A stretch of 26,104 nt of DNA from a virus. The number at the start of each line of letters is the position of its first letter. Positions within the stretch are counted from its first letter, which is position 1. The position numbers and the translations under genes were made by a program. The notes under the pieces are model-generated. The model ran no database searches and was not told where the DNA came from. It worked only from the letters and a program-made list of their open reading frames with translations. Location: the IMG/VR virus record IMGVR_UViG_3300018080_000532, positions 1 to 26,104 of that record; one strand, given 5' to 3'. Below, piece by piece: positions 1-7,246 of this stretch.

Positions 1-333
1 AAAATTCATGAATTTTCTCTACGTGGGGGGATTATAGGGTTGATAATACTTTGTCTTATTTTGGAATTACTTTTGCGACCACACAAAACCAAAAATAACA
101 AAGATTATCGGGTGTTTTTATTGGGGAAATGTCACCACTTTGAAATGCCAAGTTTGGGGGGAAAAGATTGAACTTACGAGAGCGGTTTGTAATTAGTTTG
201 TCCCATTAAAAACCGTTTAATTTTTAAACACTTTCTTGAAGAACTGTTTAATATGCTGTTTTTTGGTATGATATGATGATCCCCGAAAGTGTCATGGAGT
301 TGGTTTTTTCGGTCGGATTTTTTGATGATTTCA

Positions 334-355
334 AGTACTACCAGCTTATAGTACT
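334..355. repeat. Palindrome AGTACTA-8 nt-TAGTACT
   Basis: Perfect 7-bp inverted repeat (334-340 and 349-355) with an 8-nt centre. It could be a protein-binding site or a short hairpin. No gene is adjacent, so the role is unknown. Confidence 0.45.
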
Positions 356-385
356 ATTTACCTTCAAATTAACTACCGATTAAAA

Positions 386-482
386 GAAGGCGCATGAGTA
401 GGCGCACGAGGTGTTGACTGTATTAACTCTAATAAACACAAGTAATGACATTAATTTTTTAAGATGTCGAGTAGGCGCACCG
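386..482. repeat. Three AGGCGCA direct repeats near the presumed left end
   Basis: GAAGGCGCATGA (386-397) is followed at once by GTAGGCGCACGA (398-409), and GTAGGCGCACCG recurs at 471-482. The last two share the 12-mer GAGTAGGCGCAC (396-407 and 469-480), 73 bp apart. They are GC-rich islands in AT-rich DNA, between the presumed terminus and the repressor gene. Transposase end-binding sites are the first guess by analogy with Mu attL; repressor operators are the alternative. Confidence 0.5.
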
Positions 483-506
483 TGCTTTACAATCTGACAC
501 TCGTTG

Positions 507-531
507 TTAGTTTGTAGCGATTACAAACAAA
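507..531. repeat. Inverted repeat GTTTGTA-GCGAT-TACAAAC
   Basis: A perfect 7-bp inverted repeat (510-516 and 522-528) around a 5-nt centre, extended two more pairs outward past one mismatch. It sits 8 bp beyond the stop codon of the leftward repressor gene. It could end repressor transcription, but there is no clear U-run after it on that strand, so a protein-binding site is equally possible. Confidence 0.45.
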
Positions 532-538
532 TAAGCAC

Positions 539-1201
539 TTATTTCATTAAAGATATTTGAGCTTTTATTAATTGTAATATTGCCTCTTGTTTTTCTATAG
601 GGATTCTTTTTAGTATGTCGATAATCTCCCCTAATATTAAAGGGTCAATGTCTATGAGGTCATCTTCGGGGTCAGGTTTATCGTTCTTGCTTTCCACCAT
701 TAGATTTATTATGTTGTCCTCGTAAAACTCTGGCCCCTCTCCAGTAATAATCCAATGCAAATTCACATTGTATCTAACAAATAACCGCAGTAGAGTGTCT
801 AAGTTAGGTTTACTTTTCCCGCGTAAAATCCCTGCTAAAGAAGCTAATCTAATTCCGGTATCAGCCATTAACTGTTTTTGAGTTATTTCCATGATAGATA
901 TTAAACGCTCTAACCTATCTCCCACAGAAGTTTCTGGCCCCCCATCAAAATCATGGGCTATAGGATTTATTTTCCACCCGTCTCTGGAAGAGTCCTTCCC
1001 CTGCCCTGTTACCAACCAATGTAAATTGACATTAAATGCCCTATAAATTTTATACAAAGTATTGAATCCAGGGTTACTTCTTTTTTTGAGAATATCCGTA
1101 AGTAGCGCTTCTTTTATCTTTGTATACTTACAGAATTGTTTCTGAGTCAGATTATGGTGTGCTAAAATAATCTGAATTCTTTCTTGGATGTCTTCTTTCA
1201 T
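539..1201 (-). CDS. Phage repressor with two tandem HTH domains
   Basis: A 220-residue protein encoded opposite to all other genes, at the position of the Mu c repressor. Two copies of one XRE/CI-type module are visible: residues about 8-68 and about 99-156. Both have an LTQKQ or ITQKQ helix, a later SNP or SKP with NTL/DTL, and end in NVNLHWLVTGQG or NVNLHWIITGEG. The acidic linker after 165 and the C-terminal helix (about 185-218, ending in a KQEAILQLIKAQ stretch) look like an oligomerisation region. The expected role is to bind operators in the divergent region next door and hold the early promoter off in the lysogen. ATG at 1201 has no good Shine-Dalgarno, which suggests weak or leaderless translation. 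Function is confident as a transcriptional regulator; repressor identity is from position and orientation. Confidence 0.85.
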   Translation of the reverse strand: MKEDIQERIQIILAHHNLTQKQFCKYTKIKEALLTDILKKRSNPGFNTLYKIYRAFNVNLHWLVTGQGKDSSRDGWKINPIAHDFDGGPETSVGDRLERLISIMEITQKQLMADTGIRLASLAGILRGKSKPNLDTLLRLFVRYNVNLHWIITGEGPEFYEDNIINLMVESKNDKPDPEDDLIDIDPLILGEIIDILKRIPIEKQEAILQLIKAQISLMK

Positions 1202-1297
1202 AAATATGAAAATTTTTCAGATTTTTCTTGACAGTTATAGAAATTTTTTGTATATTTAATTGTAATACGAAATAATTATTAATTTTTGGAGGTAATT
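1202..1297. promoter_or_regulatory. Divergent control region with candidate operators
   Basis: AT-rich 96-bp space between repressor and Ner-like gene. ATTTTTC occurs at 1212-1218 and 1221-1227, 9 bp apart and abutting the -35 box, and related T-tracts recur at 1242-1250 and 1281-1287. On the opposite strand TATAAC lies within the same segment and may be a repressor -10 box, though no good -35 box fits. The repeats are candidate operators for the flanking HTH proteins; this is inference. Confidence 0.5.
1228..1256 (+). promoter_or_regulatory. Early promoter, TTGACA-17 bp-TATATT
   Basis: Perfect sigma-70 -35 box at 1228-1233, a 17-bp spacer and TATATT (5 of 6 matches) at 1251-1256, about 42 bp before the Ner-like ATG. 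Its position corresponds to the Mu early promoter and should drive the rightward early genes. It lies within the presumed operator region, so repression by the divergent regulator is expected. Confidence 0.8.
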
Positions 1298-1732
1298 ATG
1301 TCACAAAATCCACCCATCTCATTAAACGCTTCTAAAGACACAATTAAAAAAATGTTGTCTGATTTGGGGTTAACCCAAACACATATTGCAAAGGAACTTG
1401 GTATATCCTATTCTACCGTTCATCTTGTAATAAAAGGTTATAGTACACATCAAAAGGTTGTCGAGTGCATTAACGACCTTTTTGAAAAGTATACGAAAGG
1501 AGAAGCTATACCAAGTCCGAAAAGATTTAAAGTCCCTCCCAAAGAAATAAAAAAAATGCTTATCGATTTAGAATTAACACAATCAATATTAGCCAGAGAA
1601 TTGGATAAAAACATAAAGACAATTCATGCTATCATTAAAAATGGTTCTGGGAACGAGGCTGTAATAGATTATATCAACAATCTCTGGGAAAAATACCAGG
1701 AAGACCAGCAGAAATTAAAAAAAGCTGCTTAA
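1298..1732 (+). CDS. Ner/Cro-like regulator with duplicated HTH domain
   Basis: A 144-residue, lysine-rich protein made of two similar HTH units: about residues 13-66 and 82-134. Each has the pattern IKKML.DL.LTQ..(I/L)A.EL....(S/K)T(V/I)H..IK and then an I(N)(D/N)L(F/W)EKY helix. A TTG occurs in frame 12 bp earlier, but ATG at 1298 is chosen because GGAGG at 1288-1292 stands 5 nt before it. As the first early gene divergent from the repressor it matches Ner, which in Mu turns down both early and repressor transcription. Known Ner/Cro proteins are single-domain dimers, so a two-domain chain may act as a built-in dimer. Specific function is inferred from position. Confidence 0.8.
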   Translation: MSQNPPISLNASKDTIKKMLSDLGLTQTHIAKELGISYSTVHLVIKGYSTHQKVVECINDLFEKYTKGEAIPSPKRFKVPPKEIKKMLIDLELTQSILARELDKNIKTIHAIIKNGSGNEAVIDYINNLWEKYQEDQQKLKKAA

Positions 1733-1844
1733 CCTGGCTTTTTATTTCATACCGTTAATATAGGAAATTAAACTACAAAAATCAATTAAAATAATGGACG
1801 TACTTATTATGGGTTACGAAACTGAGATTAAAGCGAGGTCGAAA

Positions 1845-2306
1845 ATGGAAAAACTACAGGAAGCGCTGTGGAGGACGGTGCATAAAAGCAAACGAAAATC
1901 ACCGAAGGAAATAGCCGGTGACCTGGGGATTTCATTAAATTATTTATACCGGAGCGTATTGCCGGATACCGGCGGCTCCGGGTGTAATTTCCCGCTGAAA
2001 AAGTTGGTCCCGTTAATGGCATCGACAAAGGATTATTCAGTACTTAAAGTGATTGCCAGTGAATGCGGGCATCTGATTACCAGGCCGCCGCGCACTGCCA
2101 GGAACCGCATGGAAAAAGCGGAGATGATGTTAATGTTTCAAAAAGAGTGTTTAAACACCATTGAAAAGCTGTTAAATCATTCTTCACACGATGATATTAC
2201 AGTTATTAATGGCTCTATTACAAGATTGATGGAATATTCAGAAGGCGTCAGAAAAAGAATTAAACAAGATAACGGACAAATGGAAATCATTTTAGAAGAG
2301 GTGTAA
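1845..2306 (+). CDS. CII-like phage regulatory protein (Phage_CP76-like)
   Basis: A protein of 153 residues from the chosen start. The N-terminal part (SPKEIAGDLGISLNYLYRS) is an HTH; it is followed by a GG.G..F.L..L..LM..T.D..VL..IA...G segment typical of the phage CII/CP76 family, then a helical C-terminus. ATG at 1845 is preferred because GCGAGG lies 6 nt before it; in-frame ATGs at 1794 and 1809 add 17 and 12 residues but have no ribosome site. It probably binds DNA and helps control early or lysogeny genes. In Mu this place holds short early genes, so the family assignment rests on sequence, not synteny. Confidence 0.7.
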   Translation: MEKLQEALWRTVHKSKRKSPKEIAGDLGISLNYLYRSVLPDTGGSGCNFPLKKLVPLMASTKDYSVLKVIASECGHLITRPPRTARNRMEKAEMMLMFQKECLNTIEKLLNHSSHDDITVINGSITRLMEYSEGVRKRIKQDNGQMEIILEEV

Positions 2307-2307
2307 C

Positions 2308-2505
2308 ATGAGAAAGATCGATATTAGAGACGCTATGTTTGAAGTAAGGGAGGCGTTGGATTTTGCAAGACGCCAGGTTAGTGGAGAGGGCATTTCTCCG
2401 AGAGCAAAATTAAATGAATATCAAGTGCCAGGCCATAAATCATGGATTATTGAGCCACTGGAGAAGGCTCTTAAAACACTAAATACCGAGGTTAAACGAG
2501 TATAA
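2308..2505 (+). CDS. Small early phage protein, unknown
   Basis: A 65-residue protein starting two bases after the previous stop, with AGAGGTG about 6 nt before its ATG. It is charged and mostly helical, with no Cys and no membrane span. I do not recognise a family. Tight spacing with its neighbours places it in the early operon ahead of the transposase. Confidence 0.7.
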   Translation: MRKIDIRDAMFEVREALDFARRQVSGEGISPRAKLNEYQVPGHKSWIIEPLEKALKTLNTEVKRV

Positions 2506-2530
2506 AATAAATTTATTGGAGGTGGAGACA

Positions 2531-2836
2531 ATGATCCCGACAAGAATGAAATTAATCCCATGCCCATGTTGTGGCAAATCCCCTGAATTGATTTTAGTCG
2601 ATATTTATGGATTTGATAACAATCGACGTTATCGGGTTATTGGTGAAAAGTTTCAGATCGAATGTACAAATTCACAGTGTAAACGGCGTCCAGCTACGAT
2701 TAAGTATGATTTTAAGCGGGACGCCATTTTCTTTTGGAATAACATCCAATCGGAAAATCCTGCAATAAAGCAGATCACTACAAAGAACCGGAGAGAATTG
2801 CAAAAAAGATTAGGGCAGTTGGAATTAGTAATATAA
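2531..2836 (+). CDS. Lar-like zinc-ribbon protein, possible restriction alleviation
   Basis: A 101-residue protein. The N-terminus has CPCCGKSPEL (first Cys pair), then I-E-C-x4-C, and later an A-x4-W-N motif. This Cys pair, Cys pair, A...WN layout is that of the Lar/restriction-alleviation zinc-ribbon family common in phages. ATG at 2531 is used because GGAGGTGG (2518-2525) precedes it by 5 nt; the in-frame TTG at 2516 overlaps that site. Proteins of this family are linked to protection from type I restriction, but many members are untested. The basic C-terminal tail (residues about 80-101) is not part of the motif. Confidence 0.6.
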   Translation: MIPTRMKLIPCPCCGKSPELILVDIYGFDNNRRYRVIGEKFQIECTNSQCKRRPATIKYDFKRDAIFFWNNIQSENPAIKQITTKNRRELQKRLGQLELVI

Positions 2837-2858
2837 CTATTATCGAGAGGACTTTAAA

Positions 2859-4904
2859 ATGCAACAATTACCAGATTTAATTTCAATCGGAGATTTGAGT
2901 ATGTACTTAGAGGTTGACTATGCTACAGCAAAACGCTGGGTACAAAAGAATAAATACCTAATCATCGAAAAACCCGGCAAAGGGGGCCGGGGAGGAATCA
3001 AGCGCTGGATCAAGTATGATTCTTTACCAAGACATGAGCAGCTTAAAGTCTTTTATAGTTATTATCAAATAAACGGTGTTGATGAGATCGCGGGTATTAA
3101 TTTAGCAGAATACCCGGACTGGCAGGTTGACCAGGCGTTCAAGCGCCTGGCAATCATAGAAAGAGCGTTACAATATGAGTATGAAGATAAAGACACCAGT
3201 GGCCCTAAAAAGAAACGACTGGCAGAGGAGAACGGCATATCGGCACGAACGCTTAACCGGTGGATTTTCAACTATTATTATAATAAAAAGACTCATCAAG
3301 AGCAGATATTGGCGCTAATGCCGAAATACGGAAAAGGGAAAGGAAAGCGCTATAAGGGTGTTGATGAGGAAATTGTTGATCTTATCCAATCCAAATATCT
3401 GCAACTGACACGGCCCAAAATCCAGCATGTCTATGAGTACCTGAAAGAATATTGCCGGGAGAATAATAAAATACACTGCCCCGGCTATCACACAGTGCGT
3501 AGTATTATTAAAGAAATCCCACCGGCAAAGGAGATATACTATCGTGATGGTAAAAAGGCCTGGAGTAAAACGTATGAGCCAATCGCGCGGCGTAACTTTG
3601 ACGATCTCTTTATAAACCAATATTGGTGCGGAGATCACCGGGAGCTTGATGTTTTTGTATACGCGAACAAAGAGAAAACCATTATCAAGCGACCCTGGGT
3701 AACGGCCTGGTTAGATTTACGATCCCGAAGACTTGTTGGCTGGTGTCTTTCTTTTCGACCCAATTCACACACAATCGCCCTGGCCCTCCGCAATGGAATT
3801 TTGTGCTGCGGCATCCCCTCGAATGTTTACGTCGATAATGGCAAAGACTATCGCTGCCATTATTTAGATGGTCGTGTTAAAAAAATAGGTGCAATTGGTT
3901 ATCACAAGGAAACAGAATCTATACTTAAGAGCCTTAATATTCAGGCCATTCCGGCATTGCCTTACAACGCACGGGCGAAGCCAATTGAACCGTTTTTTCG
4001 CAACATCGCGTGGCGTCTTGAGCAGTATATCCCTGGCTGGTGTGGACGGGATAATAAACAACGCCCGGAGAAATTAAAAAAAGAATTAAAGAATGGGGCA
4101 CTCCTCCATTTTGATGAACTTGGAGATCAGCTTGAGAAGATGTTAGATGATTATAATAACAGGGAACATTCCGGGATTGACGGCCAGACCCCAATGTCCC
4201 TGTGGAAAAATGTGACGGTTGAACGGATTCCTGCTCGTAATCTTGATTTTCTGCTCATGAGAAAGAAACAGGTGCGATTCTGGAATGACGGTATACACAT
4301 GTTTAACGGGCGGTTCAGGACGCCCGAACTAATAGAGAAATGTTTTGTAGGGGAAAAACTTGATGTTCGTTATGACTTCAATGACGCTGGCAGATTGTAT
4401 GTGTACCGGGGAACGGAGTTTATTGCGGAGGTCACAAGAGAAAAAGATTACCGGATGGGAGCTACAAAAGAAGATTATGCGAAAATGGGCAGAGCGAGAA
4501 AAGCTCAACTTGCTATGATTAAAAATGTCCCCTCACTCTACGAGAAGAAGAAACCGGCGGAAGTGAATAAATTAAATAAAACCAGGGAAAATAAAGTCAC
4601 TGACAAAGAACCTGAAAAAGCTTCAATTATTAAATTAAGAACGGAAGATGAAAAGGCGATCAAGAGCAAAGAGCAATACGAAGCAACTAAACAGCCGGAA
4701 GAAATGAAACAGGCTGTAAATAGTGAGTATGCTAACCTTGATGCTGAAGAGCTACAATTGCTGGAAAACCACAGGGAAAATATGCTGATGAAAGCAGAGG
4801 CCAGGGAGGAGTTAGAACGGGAACCGAGGTTACTATTTTACACTGATGATGAGATTGTGAAAAAATTTGGGCCTAAGAATAAACCACGAAAGGAAGAATC
4901 ATGA
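2859..4904 (+). CDS. Mu-type DDE transposase (MuA-like)
   Basis: A 681-residue protein. Residues about 5-60 form a MuA-like winged-helix DNA-binding domain; about 110-240 hold further HTH segments that would bind the phage ends. The catalytic core has D259 (in CGDHRELDVFV), D326 (in VYVDNGKD) and E377 (in AKPIEPFF). The D-D spacing of 67 equals that of MuA (D269 and D336). A Mu-type beta-barrel C-terminal domain lies at about 465-550. The final 120 residues are highly charged, as expected for the tail that contacts MuB and ClpX. ATG at 2859 follows GAGAGGA. It catalyses strand transfer of phage ends for integration and replicative transposition. The next ORF overlaps its stop as ATGA. Confidence 0.95.
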   Translation: MQQLPDLISIGDLSMYLEVDYATAKRWVQKNKYLIIEKPGKGGRGGIKRWIKYDSLPRHEQLKVFYSYYQINGVDEIAGINLAEYPDWQVDQAFKRLAIIERALQYEYEDKDTSGPKKKRLAEENGISARTLNRWIFNYYYNKKTHQEQILALMPKYGKGKGKRYKGVDEEIVDLIQSKYLQLTRPKIQHVYEYLKEYCRENNKIHCPGYHTVRSIIKEIPPAKEIYYRDGKKAWSKTYEPIARRNFDDLFINQYWCGDHRELDVFVYANKEKTIIKRPWVTAWLDLRSRRLVGWCLSFRPNSHTIALALRNGILCCGIPSNVYVDNGKDYRCHYLDGRVKKIGAIGYHKETESILKSLNIQAIPALPYNARAKPIEPFFRNIAWRLEQYIPGWCGRDNKQRPEKLKKELKNGALLHFDELGDQLEKMLDDYNNREHSGIDGQTPMSLWKNVTVERIPARNLDFLLMRKKQVRFWNDGIHMFNGRFRTPELIEKCFVGEKLDVRYDFNDAGRLYVYRGTEFIAEVTREKDYRMGATKEDYAKMGRARKAQLAMIKNVPSLYEKKKPAEVNKLNKTRENKVTDKEPEKASIIKLRTEDEKAIKSKEQYEATKQPEEMKQAVNSEYANLDAEELQLLENHRENMLMKAEAREELEREPRLLFYTDDEIVKKFGPKNKPRKEES

Positions 4905-5062
4905 AAGATTTAACAGAACGATATGATCGATTGATTAAGAAAGCAAACGCGTTGAACCGTGAATTACAGGTAACAAAGAAAGCAATTAATAAATTATTAG
5001 CGGAGGAACATTATGTCAACCCCATTAGCATTGAAACACGAGATTGCATTATCTCCAACTAA
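4901..5062 (+). CDS. 53-residue ORF overlapping both transposase genes
   Basis: ATG overlaps the transposase stop (ATGA at 4901-4904) and AGGAAG lies 5 nt ahead, so translational coupling is likely. The first 35 residues form a charged amphipathic helix (ERYDRLIKKANALNREL), probably a coiled coil. The last 17 residues overlap the start of the MuB-like gene in another frame. Its own 3' part also supplies the GGAGG for that gene. No known Mu counterpart comes to mind. It might be a small partner of the A or B protein, or merely a coupling ORF that links translation of the two. Confidence 0.55.
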   Translation: MKDLTERYDRLIKKANALNRELQVTKKAINKLLAEEHYVNPISIETRDCIISN

Positions 5063-5966
5063 GCGAGAAGAATTAGTAAAAATGCTTAATGAATATATCC
5101 AGTATAAATCATTAAGTTGGAATAAGATAGCCACTATGATGAGTCTTTCTCCGGCAACGTTAAATCAGTGGAAATATGGGAAATACCTGGGCGATGTCGT
5201 GACTATCGAAAGTAAGGTAATGCAGTTTTTGGCATTTACTGAGAAGAGAGAGGAAATTGTTAATGATGAGCCATTTATATTTACAGAGGCGGCTAAAATA
5301 GCATTAGAGGCATTGGACGTAGCTTATAAAAGACATAAAATGATTGCCCTGACAGGCAAAGCCGGTCGTGGTAAGACGACGGCAATAAAACATTATATGC
5401 AGCATAACCCGGAAACAGCCCTGATTACTGTAACCCCGGTATATCGCAGTACATTTAAATTAGTGCGAAAAGTTGCCGGGGTATTGGGCACATCTATTAG
5501 GAATGATTCAGGAATGATTGAAGACCGGATCATTACATACCTGAAAAGTAAACCAAAGTTGCTAATCTTTGATGAGGTACAACGCCTTACGAGGACAACA
5601 ACCGGCTATTATGATGCCCTGGAAGAAATCAGAAGCATCCACGATCTATCCGGCTGTGGTGTTGTTTTGAGTGGTGCACCTGAGTTTATAGACCGAATAA
5701 TTTCGGGTATGCGTGAATGCGACCAGATATACAGTCGTATTACCATCCGGCGGAACCTGCCTGATCTTGATCAGGCGGATGCTACGAAGTTTACCAATTA
5801 CTATTGTCCGGGGATTCCCCAGGAAATGTCGAATCTTGCCTGGGATTATTCAAAAGGCAGCGTTCGTCAGTTAACTGAGTTATTGGAAAATGTGAGTGGC
5901 ATGTCCGGGGGAAAAATTACTAAAAAAATCCTGGATTTAGCTAATAAAAATATGACCATGAAATAG
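5013..5966 (+). CDS. MuB-like AAA+ target-selection ATPase
   Basis: A 317-residue protein with a short N-terminal HTH (about 15-60, LSWNKIATMMSLSPATLNQW), as in MuB. The AAA+ core has Walker A GKAGRGKT at 115-122 and Walker B LLIFDE at 183-188, with an LSGAPEF sensor-like segment after it. MuB length is about 312 residues, so this is full length. It binds target DNA with ATP, stimulates the transposase and directs it away from phage DNA. GGAGG precedes the ATG, within the upstream 53-residue ORF. Its place directly after the transposase repeats the Mu A-B order. Confidence 0.93.
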   Translation: MSTPLALKHEIALSPTKREELVKMLNEYIQYKSLSWNKIATMMSLSPATLNQWKYGKYLGDVVTIESKVMQFLAFTEKREEIVNDEPFIFTEAAKIALEALDVAYKRHKMIALTGKAGRGKTTAIKHYMQHNPETALITVTPVYRSTFKLVRKVAGVLGTSIRNDSGMIEDRIITYLKSKPKLLIFDEVQRLTRTTTGYYDALEEIRSIHDLSGCGVVLSGAPEFIDRIISGMRECDQIYSRITIRRNLPDLDQADATKFTNYYCPGIPQEMSNLAWDYSKGSVRQLTELLENVSGMSGGKITKKILDLANKNMTMK

Positions 5967-5977
5967 GAGGTGATTAA

Positions 5978-6199
5978 ATGCTTAGAAAATTGTGGCTACC
6001 GGCCCCGAATTATAAAAGAGGTGATGAAATGCACTGCGGGAATTGTGCCCGGTCGATTACGTTCATGAAGGGAAAGACCCAGAACAAAAACGTTATTTGT
6101 GTTGCCGAAGTAATTGACGGCGGTAATGGCTCTGTGTACGTGGTTTCTACGTGCACGGGTGAAAAGAAAAAATACTCAAAAGAAATAATTAACCTGTGA
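5978..6199 (+). CDS. Small four-cysteine phage protein, unknown
   Basis: A 73-residue protein behind a near-perfect AGGAGGTG ribosome site. It contains CGNC at 39-ish hydrophilic surroundings, a further Cys in VICVAEV and one in STCTGEK, which could bind one zinc ion. An internal ATG (6028) is preceded by GAGGTG, so a shorter 56-residue form starting at MHCGNCARS is possible and may be the real product. The gene sits between B and gam in the early operon. I know no function for it. Confidence 0.65.
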   Translation: MLRKLWLPAPNYKRGDEMHCGNCARSITFMKGKTQNKNVICVAEVIDGGNGSVYVVSTCTGEKKKYSKEIINL

Positions 6200-6207
6200 G
6201 GTCAACA

Positions 6208-6807
6208 ATGAATATGAAAGCAACTCCCACAAAGAAGCGCAAAAAGAAGATAGCCCAAAAAATCTTTAATGATATGGACTTGAATTTAAAGCGGGTCATG
6301 AAGATTGAGGCACGCCTGGAGAAAGTAGAGGCGGAAAAGGCAGAGGCAATCGAAAAGGTTCTCTCCAGGGCCAGAACGAAAACAAAACAGTTGCAGGATC
6401 GGAAGTTAAAACTGGAGATCAAGAACGAGGCCCTGCTTAAGGGCATTAAGGACAAATTAGGTCGCAACCGGTCACGCAAATTGAACTTCGGTTCCATAGG
6501 TTACCGTCGTTCAAAGAGGCTTGATTTACTACCAAACTGGACATGGCAGCAAGTCCTTGAAAAGATAATCGACATGGGAGGGAGTAAGTTCCTCCGCATT
6601 ACGAACAATAAGATCAAGGACGTAAAATTCGTCAGCGTCAAGCGGAGCTTAAACAAGCGAGAGATAATTAACGCCGGGTTATCTATTCAGGAACTCGCGA
6701 ATATCGGGCTGCAAATTATTGAGAGAGACCGGATTTGGTACAAGGTTGCCAAAATGGAAACAAAGTCAACTGTAGAAATGGATGGTAAAAAAAATGAAGG
6801 CAAGTAA
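6208..6807 (+). CDS. gam: Mu Gam-like DNA-end-protecting protein
   Basis: A 199-residue protein. A long charged coiled coil covers about 15-85, followed by the RKLNFGSIGYRRSKRL segment and a mixed alpha/beta domain, the usual Gam arrangement. Gam binds double-stranded DNA ends and blocks host exonucleases; it is related to eukaryotic Ku. ATG at 6208 has GAGG 6 nt upstream; an in-frame GTG at 6196 overlaps the previous stop and is less likely. The 3' end overlaps the next gene by 26 bp. Position after the B-type gene fits the Mu early region. Confidence 0.88.
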   Translation: MNMKATPTKKRKKKIAQKIFNDMDLNLKRVMKIEARLEKVEAEKAEAIEKVLSRARTKTKQLQDRKLKLEIKNEALLKGIKDKLGRNRSRKLNFGSIGYRRSKRLDLLPNWTWQQVLEKIIDMGGSKFLRITNNKIKDVKFVSVKRSLNKREIINAGLSIQELANIGLQIIERDRIWYKVAKMETKSTVEMDGKKNEGK

Positions 6808-7204
6808 CAGTCAGATAAGAGCTATTTGGGGAATGTCTAAAAAAGCGAGTATGGACGAAGAAATCCTCCGTGACCTGTGTGAAGGTGTCACAGGTACACG
6901 AAGGATTTCCAAATTAACGATAAAGCAGGCAAATGCGTTGATTTCAGCATTGAATAAGAGCCTGCCTAAAAGAAGCAGCCATTCTCCCAGTGGCAAACTC
7001 TCCGCGGCACAGAAGGCAAAGATATTTAAATTGATGTACTTATTAGGATGGAATTATTATCAGTTAAGAGGATTTATCAAAAAAAATACCGGCGTAGATC
7101 ATATTAATTGGTTGACTCAAAAACACGCTTTCAACATAATAGAAGGATTAAAAAAGATACATCAAAGAAAAAATGAGGTGAAGAGTGACGTTGTGGAGGT
7201 CTAA
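6782..7204 (+). CDS. gemA: GemA / Mu gp16-like regulatory protein
   Basis: A 140-residue protein with the family pattern: NSQIRAIWGMSKKASMDEE, a GVTGTRRISKLT..QANALI segment, and a C-terminal part with an LMYLLGW helix and an NWLTQKHAFNIIEGLKK end. In Mu, GemA (gp16) modulates host gene expression and DNA supercoiling in early lysis; the molecular role is not settled. It overlaps gam by 26 bp, so the two are probably coupled. Neither candidate ATG (6782 or 6794) has a good ribosome site; the first is given. Confidence 0.82.
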   Translation: MVKKMKASNSQIRAIWGMSKKASMDEEILRDLCEGVTGTRRISKLTIKQANALISALNKSLPKRSSHSPSGKLSAAQKAKIFKLMYLLGWNYYQLRGFIKKNTGVDHINWLTQKHAFNIIEGLKKIHQRKNEVKSDVVEV

Positions 7205-7246
7205 AATTAATCACAACTTATGCTATACAAGAGGGAGACGTTTAAA

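Larger units (their letters stand above)
1..538. other. Gene-free AT-rich region, possible phage left end
   Basis: No open frame of useful size and no recognisable RNA gene is visible here. In Mu-like phages the leftward repressor is the first gene inside the left terminus, so the phage end and the transposase-binding sites would be expected in this stretch; that is inference from gene order. What can be seen: a palindrome at 334-355, three AGGCGCA repeats between 386 and 482, and an inverted repeat at 507-531 just past the repressor stop. I could not place the exact phage-host junction, and some or all of 1-330 may be host DNA. Confidence 0.45.

Noticed and set aside
1-330. Exact phage left terminus beginning with TG
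   Set aside because: Several TG/TGT words occur, but none can be singled out without the right end or host flanks.
3864-4194. Overlapping open frames on both strands inside the transposase gene
   Set aside because: They lie over the conserved catalytic core of a secure gene and have no ribosome sites; shadows of the real frame.
7220-7246. Upstream ATG as start of the sigma factor
   Set aside because: It has no ribosome site, whereas GAGGGAG stands 9 nt before the ATG at 7247.
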